64,000 nt of DNA, taken from positions 834,001 through 898,000 of the forward strand of contig JARFIW010000961.1 in assembly GCA_036346225.1 (NCBI GenBank), written 5' to 3'. Made by a program: the position numbers and the translations under genes. This document shows, in pieces, positions 57,576-64,000 of this stretch; position 1 is the stretch's first letter, and each line of letters starts with the position of its first letter. The stretch comes from Platerodrilus igneus (lineage: Eukaryota > Arthropoda > Insecta > Coleoptera > Lycidae). Under the pieces are notes generated by a model. That model ran no database searches, was not told where the DNA came from, and worked only from the letters and a program-made list of their open reading frames with translations.

Positions 57576-59420
57576 ATCCTTTGGTTGTATACTTGTAGTA
57601 GCGGAAGCCTCAAAAGATATATAGCGTTTTCTAAATTATTTACGTAGACTTGAAATTTTTCAGATGTATTCGGTAATAAACGTCAAATTAATTTTTTAAC
57701 TGTTTGTGTTTAAAATAGACTGCGTCTATTAATGTGTGATACTTTTTTATAATCAGAATTAATAATTATCAGCACTATAAAGAATTACTATGTAAGTTAA
57801 AAGCTTTAATTGTAGAAATTTGTAAATTAACTGTGTTAACAGAGTTTCAGATAGTGCGTACTCGTGCTTCTGCGTCTTTGTTCGTAACATAGGTTAGATG
57901 AGTTAGTATATATGCACCACTTCCTGTTTATAAGATGTTGGCGTTTTTGTCCGCCATCTGGGCGGATAGCGTTAATACCTCCCATGAAATTATACGTTTG
58001 GTTAGCATCTACACTATATGAAAAAGGTTAAAAACTCTGCTATGGTTTACATCTAAGAATGCATTGCAAATGAATTCGAAAGCTTATAGATGCAAACATT
58101 TATATTTACATATTTCACTAAAATGAATTACATACATACATTATGTATGTACATAAGTCAAATTAATAAAAATGAAAATATAAGTTTGTACATAATACAT
58201 GCGTTTTAAGAAATAAAATAAAATTTTTTCCAAAATATATTATTGGCTTATTGCATATTACAGGAAGAAGAAAACCGATTTCAGGTACAATTGACAAATA
58301 CAACAAAACACGGGCCATTGGCATACAAATTAAAAACATAATCATGAAAACGTAATTTCATTGTTATAGGGATTTGAAAATCTATGCCTAGTGGCATTCT
58401 TATTTCCACAACCCCTCACATAGTAGAGAACGTATCCATAATCCACGATTCGGATAAAAATATGTAATCCATTATTTTAACATTTGTCACAAAAACGAAT
58501 AAATATGAATTTCCTCTAAATACAGTAATGTAAAAACAAACACCAAGCTCTAACATTAAGACATCAGTTTCTCTTAAGTGTTAGTTTCACAATAAATTAT
58601 TTATACATTCAATATCGGTAGGTACGTAAAAACAACATTGACGGTGAAATAAGTACCTACAAAAACATTAGTAATGTAATCTTAAGTAAAAGTAATTGTA
58701 TTTTTTTAATCACACACCTGGATATATTCAAGAAGTCGATTATTAATATCACAATTGATAATGAATTTTTTGAAATGCAGCCAATCAAATTAAGCAATCT
58801 TTGAATAGCGCTATGGTTAGATAAACAATAATTCTAAACGTCATATTAATGTCAAATAAATGATAATCATAAATGCTGTTGAAATTGTGGGCGCCATCTA
58901 TTCGGATAGTGTTAATACTAAAATGCGCCAACATAATCGTTTATAGAGTGGCACCACCGTGGTTTGTAACCTGCTTTTAACATTTCTCAAATAAATTACA
59001 CAAATCGCAGTAAAAGTTTTAAATAAAGATGTAGAATTTATGATAAATGTAATATTTTTGGTACATATTAGAAATTTGTTAAGGATCGTATACAAATTTT
59101 TGAAACCAACTCGATCGTCTGTTCATCAACGCAAATGTACCGGTTTTTAGTTCTGTGCGTTTGGGTTTTTAGATCGTAAAATATTAAAGGTTTTTTAGTT
59201 TTTACACATATATAAGCGAATACGTTTCTGCAAGTTGGACAATCTATGAAAAGTAAACGTTGTAAATGGATTTTGAAAAAATATAATTCACAAATTATAG
59301 ATTGTAAATCGCATTGAAGCATATGAAAAAAAAGAGTTGGTTTATTTAATGCGTATTGTTAAATGAATGCTATTGCATGTTTTAAAAAGCAACATAAAAT
59401 TAAATTAAATAAAAAAATTT
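57576..59420. other. No gene; recurring short motif
   Basis: The block cgccatct(gggc/attc)ggata + g(c/t)gttaatac occurs at about 57952 and 58891. No convincing coding frame is present. An 84-codon minus frame at 59068-59322 is kept in the duplicate at 63519-63761, but the whole region is duplicated, so that is not evidence of selection. Confidence 0.5.
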
Positions 59421-59421
59421 T

Positions 59422-59486
59422 TACTGGGTATCGAACCAACGTACGTACGGTTCGTAGCCAGAGATGTTAGGCCTGCGCTGTCGAGG
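59422..59486 (-). repeat. tRNA-like pseudogene or SINE head, copy 1
   Basis: The minus strand shows an A-box-like stretch (CGACAGCGCAGGC), an anticodon-arm-like GGCTACGAACC (loop CTACGAA) and a perfect B-box GGTTCGATACC, then TTTTTT. The acceptor arms do not pair, so it is not a working tRNA. It may be a SINE head or a pol III promoter relic. Confidence 0.55.
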
Positions 59487-60077
59487 TAATGTTTATTGAA
59501 ACCGCATTGGTTGTATACTTGCTATGCTTAATGCCACATAAGGAATACATCGTCCTAGGAATAAATCACAGTATATTGTAATTGTTCGGCGATTCCGTAA
59601 ATAAACGTCAAATGTAATAAGTAAGTATTTTTTAAATAAATAGCTGGTGTATATTAAAAAGCGATGTTTTCGTATAATTTTAGTCAATTGTCGGTACTCT
59701 TAAACGATATTAGATGATTTGTAAGTCCAAATTTGGTGAATTTGAAACGAAGTGCGTAATCATAGATTTTAAAGGTACATATTCGTTTGCTTCCGTTGGC
59801 TTTCGGAACCTGTGTTTGTCGTTTCTCGAGGTAATTATACAAATTTTAATACCTGTTTTAAGAAAATACTATACTACCAGCTTGCAAACTGTTAATAATT
59901 CAGGTTTTAGAATACGAATAGCGTTGTTTGGTATATATTAAGTATTTTTTAACGCCCGAATACGTATTTTAGAAACCAACTCGAGCTTTCTTCTCTCTCG
60001 TACCAACGTCAACCGAGCATTTGCCAACCTCGTCGCACGTCTTGTTCGGTTTTTAGATCGGAAATTTTTGAGGGATC
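59487..60077. other. No gene; diverged direct repeat
   Basis: 59935-60065 (gaaaccaactcgag ... cggtttttagatcg) is a diverged copy of 59095-59180 (gaaaccaactcgat ... cggtttttagttctg ... tttttagatcg). Nothing else is recognised. Confidence 0.45.
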
Positions 60078-60082
60078 CAGAA

Positions 60083-60695
60083 TCGCTTCGTCCCAGCAGA
60101 CTTTGTCGAAATCAGTGTGAGGAGTCGATCGGATGAAGACAACTTCACTCTAGTAGACTTTGTCGAAATCACCCCCGGGAGTCGATCGGATCAAGATCAC
60201 TTCGTCCTAGTAGACTTTGTTGAAATCACTTGGCAGAGTCGATCGGATCAAGACCACTTCGCCCTAGTGACCTTGTCGAAATAATATCGGAGAATCGATT
60301 GGATCAAGACCACTTCGCCTTAGTGATCTTGCCGAAAGCACTTGGGGAGTCGATTGGATCAAGATCACTTCGTCATAAAAAACTTTGTCAAAATCACTTA
60401 GTGGAAGTCAATCGGATCAAGATCGCTTCGCCATAGTATACTGTCGAAATAACTTCGGGAAGTCGATCCGATTAAGACCACTTTGCCTCAGCAGATTGTC
60501 GAAATTACTGCGGGAGTCGATAGGAACAAGATTACTTTGCCGTAGTAGACTGTAAAAGTCACTTCGGGGAGTTGATCGGGGTCAAGATCACTTTGCCCTA
60601 GTAGTCTTTGTGAAAACACTTCGGGGAGTCGATCGGGCCAAGATAAGTTCGCCCTAGTAGAGTTTGTCGAAATCATTTCAGGGAGTCGATCGGGA
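60083..60695. repeat. 57-bp satellite, short array (~11 units)
   Basis: This is the same unit as at 54277-56245. It corresponds unit by unit to the last part of the long array (55617-56245), including the unusual units gcttcgccatagtata and ttcgtcataaaaaactttg. Confidence 0.9.
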
Positions 60696-63600
60696 CAAAT
60701 AAAAATCCATACATGCAAACCAATCAAAATTAAGCAATATTTATTATTTGTTGCCAATGTTAAATATGATCACGTGTGTAATAACTTGTTTGCAAATAGC
60801 AACTTATGTTAAAGATAACCTTCACCTGAAGTCTATGCAATCAATTTTACCATTAGTGATTTAGATAAAAAGAGGTTTTTTCTATGTCGCAATATGCGTT
60901 TAACATTTCTCAATTTAAATTGAAAAATGAGTGTAATACGTATACGTAAGCGGTATTGAATTTAGGTTTTACGCTCGGAAGCTTTGTGTTTTAGCACATA
61001 TTTGGTATTTTATAAGGACTTTTAGTTAATGTAGGCAACCGCTTGGTTCAACCTTCTCTGTACATCATGCTGTCTCATTACTACGTATTAGGTATGCTCG
61101 AAAGACAAAGTTGTCAATTGCTATTAAGGAATAATTAACTTATTGTAGACAGTTGTATAACGTTTATAAATTTTGTTTGAGTATATTTTCTTTTGGACGT
61201 CAATAAAATTTCAATATAAAAAAAAGTAATTGTATTTGCGATTATGAATACTTAAGTTGAAAATACGTATGAATTTTTTCAATTGTTTTTATTCGAACTT
61301 TTGATGTTTGTTAAAAGAAAAGTAATCATAAGTGGATCCTAAATAAACAAATATCAAAGGAATGCAGGACGTTTTCTACGTCTGTATTTAAAATAAATGA
61401 AATATAGAAGAAATTAAAAACCAAAACGCTTGAAATGTTAAATTTTTCAATTACTGTTAATGTAAATAAGGAATAGTTAACTTATTGTAGACCATTTTAT
61501 AGGGGTTATAAATTTTGTTTGGCTTTTTTACGCATATTAGAGGCTTGTTAATGTTTAAAAAAATTAACAAAAATAAAAAAAAAAATTAATGTAATTGGGC
61601 ATTGAACCGCCGAGGTTGCGTATGGTAGACGGAGGAAAGGAAAGAAAGGAAAGATAATCTAGTTTTAACTTTTTCATACAATTTTGCTGAATACTAACAA
61701 TAATAACAATTGATTTCCTTAATAGTACCTACGATGCGACGTTTAACTACAAGTAATTTAAATGACAATATTCGGTATCTATACTAAAATATTTACCTAA
61801 CTGTTTAAAATAATTAACGATTTCTTCTATTTTATTTGTATTTTATACCATTGTTGTGTGTTGTACAATAGGAAAAACAGTGGAAAAACTTATGTTAAAC
61901 CTAATTTTAACCTTAATATTACCTTAAAGTATAAACACTAAAAAATAAAAAACTATATACAAATGCGGGCAGACGGAGGTGTTAGCCTTACGTTATCGAA
62001 CCTTATTTTGTAGAAAATCCTTTGGTTGTATACTTGTAGTAGCCGAAGCCTCAAAAGATATATAGCGCTTCCTAAATTATTTACGTAAACTTGAAATTTT
62101 TCAGATGTATTCGGTAATAAACGTCAAATTAAATTTTTAACTTTTTGTGTTTAAAATAGACCGTGTCTATTAATGTGTGATACTTTTTCATAATCAGAAT
62201 TAATAATTATCAGCACTATAAAGAATTACTATGTAATTTAGAAGGTTTAATTGTAGAAATTTGTAAATTAACTGTGTTAACAGAGTTTCAGATAGTGCGT
62301 ACTCGTGCTTCTACGTCTTTGTTCGTAACATAGGTTAGATGAGTTAGTATATATGCGCCACTTCCTGTTTATATGATGTTGGCGTCTTTGTCCGCCATCT
62401 GGGTGGATAGTGTTAATACTTCCTATGAAATCATACGTTTGGTTAGCATCTACACTATATGAAAAAGGTTAAATACCCTGCTATGGTTTACATCTAAGAA
62501 TGCATTGCAAATGAATTTGAAAGATTATAGATGCAAAAATTTATATTTACATATTTCACTAAAATGAATTACATACATACATTATGTATGCACATAAGTC
62601 AAATTAATAAAAATGAAAATATAAGTTTGTACATCATACATGCATTTTAAGAAATGAAATAAACATTTTACCAAAATATATTATTGGCTTATTGCATATT
62701 ACAGGAAGAAGAAAACCGATTTCAGGTACAATTGACAAATGCAACAAAACACGGGCCATAGGCATACAAATGAAAAAAATAATCATGAAAACGTAATTTT
62801 ATTGTTATAGGGATTTGAAAATCTATGCCTAGTAGCATTCTTATTTCCACAACCCCTCACATAGTACAGAACGTATCCATAATCCACGATTTGGATAAAA
62901 ATATGTAATCCATTATTTAACATTTGTCACAAAAACAAATAAATATGAATTTCCTCTAAATACAGTAATGTATAAACAAACACCAAGCTCAAACATTAAG
63001 ACATCAGTTTCTCTTAAGTTTTAGTTTTACAATAAATTATTTATACATTCAATATCGGTAGGTACGTAAAAACAACATTGACGGTGAAATAAGTACCTAT
63101 AAAAACATTAGTAATGTAATCTTAAGTAAAAGTAATTGTTTTTTTTAATCACACACCTGGATATATTCAAGAAGTCGATTATTAATATCACAATTCATAA
63201 TGAATTTTTTGAAATGCAGGCAATGAAATTAAACAATTTTTGAATAGCGCTATGGTTAGATAAACAATAAATCTAAACGTCAAATTAATGTCAAATAAAT
63301 GATAATCATAAATGCTGTTGAAATTGTGGGCGCCATCTATTCGGATAGTGTTAATACTAAAATGCGCCAACATAATCGTTTATAGAGTGGCACCACCGTG
63401 GTTCGTAACCTGCTTTTAACATTTCTCAAATAAATTACACAAATCGCAGTAAAAGTTTTAAATAAAGATGTAGAATTTATGATAGATGTAATATTTTTTG
63501 GTACATATTAGAAATTTGTTAAGGATCGTATACCAATTTTTGAAACAACTCGATGGTCTGTTCATCAATGCAAATGTACCGGTTTTTAGTTCTGTGCGTT

Positions 63601-63863
63601 TGGGTTTTTAGATCGTAAAGTATTAAAGGTTTTTTAGTTTTTACACACATATAAGCGAATACGTTTCTGCAAGGTGGACAATCTCTGAAAAGTAAACGTT
63701 GTAAATGGATTTTGAGAAAATATAATTCACAAATTATAGTTTGTAGATCGCATTGAAGCATATGAAAAAAAAAGAGTTGGTTTAGTTAATGCGTATTGTT
63801 AAATGAATGCTATTGCATGTTTTAAAAAGCAACATAAAATTAAATTAAAAAAAAAAGAATTTT

Positions 63864-63928
63864 ACTGGGTATCGAACTAACGTACGTACGGTTCGTAGCC
63901 AGAGATGTTAGGCCTGCGCTGTCGAGGT
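63864..63928 (-). repeat. tRNA-like pseudogene or SINE head, copy 2
   Basis: This is the duplicate of 59422-59486. Its B-box has one change (GGTTAGTTCGATACCC region reads atcgaactaacg on the plus strand), and the rest is identical by eye. Confidence 0.5.
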
Positions 63929-64000
63929 AATGTTTATTGAAACGGCATTGGTTGTATACTTGCTATGCTTAATGCCACATAAGGAATACATCGTCCTAGG

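Larger units (their letters stand above)
55617..60077. repeat. 4.46-kb tandem duplication, copy 1
   Basis: It starts inside the satellite at the variant unit agaatcgcttcgtcccagcag, includes the last ~11 satellite units and about 3.8 kb of non-satellite DNA, and ends where the same variant unit returns at 60078. Matching landmarks include 56036/60488, 57184/61625 and 59068/63519, with an offset of about 4450. Confidence 0.88.
60078..64000. repeat. 4.46-kb tandem duplication, copy 2 (runs off the window)
   Basis: This is a highly similar copy of 55617 to about 59549. Differences are scattered substitutions and small indels. It continues past the end of the window. Confidence 0.88.

Noticed and set aside
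59422..59486. Functional tRNA gene with ACG anticodon
   Set aside because: The A- and B-boxes and an anticodon-like loop are visible, but the acceptor and D stems do not pair.

Overview
The window is repeat-rich, AT-rich animal DNA, almost certainly from an arthropod and probably an insect. The evidence is the mobile elements it holds: a Polinton/Maverick, an errantivirus-type Gypsy with env, Pao/BEL, PIF/Harbinger, a Tc1/mariner-like element, LINE remnants and a Helitron end. No host gene with a confident identity is visible. All calls come from reading motifs by eye; species and copy number cannot be judged from the window.

Region 1 (1-13.4 kb) is a wrecked Polinton arranged as a giant inverted repeat. 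A left arm (1 to about 3300) is mirrored by a right arm (about 9691-12857), and a second, truncated right-arm copy lies at 7321-9690. Between them are broken, oppositely facing pieces of protein-primed DNA polymerase B, a retroviral-type integrase with a C-terminal chromodomain, and copies of an unnamed protein that I recognise as recurring in arthropod mobile DNA. Region 2 (13.5-15.3 kb) has a hairpin repeat and two decayed LINE reverse-transcriptase tails.

Region 3 (16.6-24.5 kb) is the least explained part. It has a minisatellite, a 176-338 bp tandem family at 17.0-18.35 kb, and the same family in inverted orientation at 23.1-23.6 kb. Between the arrays are fragments, each seen two or three times, of at least two proteins I cannot assign. 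This may be an undescribed large mobile element. Region 4 (24.6-31 kb) is sparse: an LTR remnant, a decayed Tc1/mariner-like transposase and a ~300 bp insertion between 12-bp direct repeats.

Region 5 (30.8-40 kb) is a Harbinger element: one terminus with a TAA flank, a Myb/SANT-like gene on + and a DDE transposase on -, facing each other. A BEL fragment lies inside it. Region 6 (40.36-53.73 kb) is a nest. A BEL element carries in its probable 5' LTR a 9.8-kb Gypsy/errantivirus element with 583-bp LTRs, CGCG target duplication, tRNA primer site, promoter, broken gag and pol, and an unbroken env frame. The BEL copy is cut at 53732 by a Helitron 3' end, and the empty site is visible in the other BEL copy at 38320.

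Region 7 (53.7-64 kb) starts with a 16-bp minisatellite, then about 34 units of a 57-bp satellite, then a tandem duplication of about 4.46 kb (55617-60077 and 60078 to the window end) that carries both satellite and unique DNA with tRNA-like sequences.
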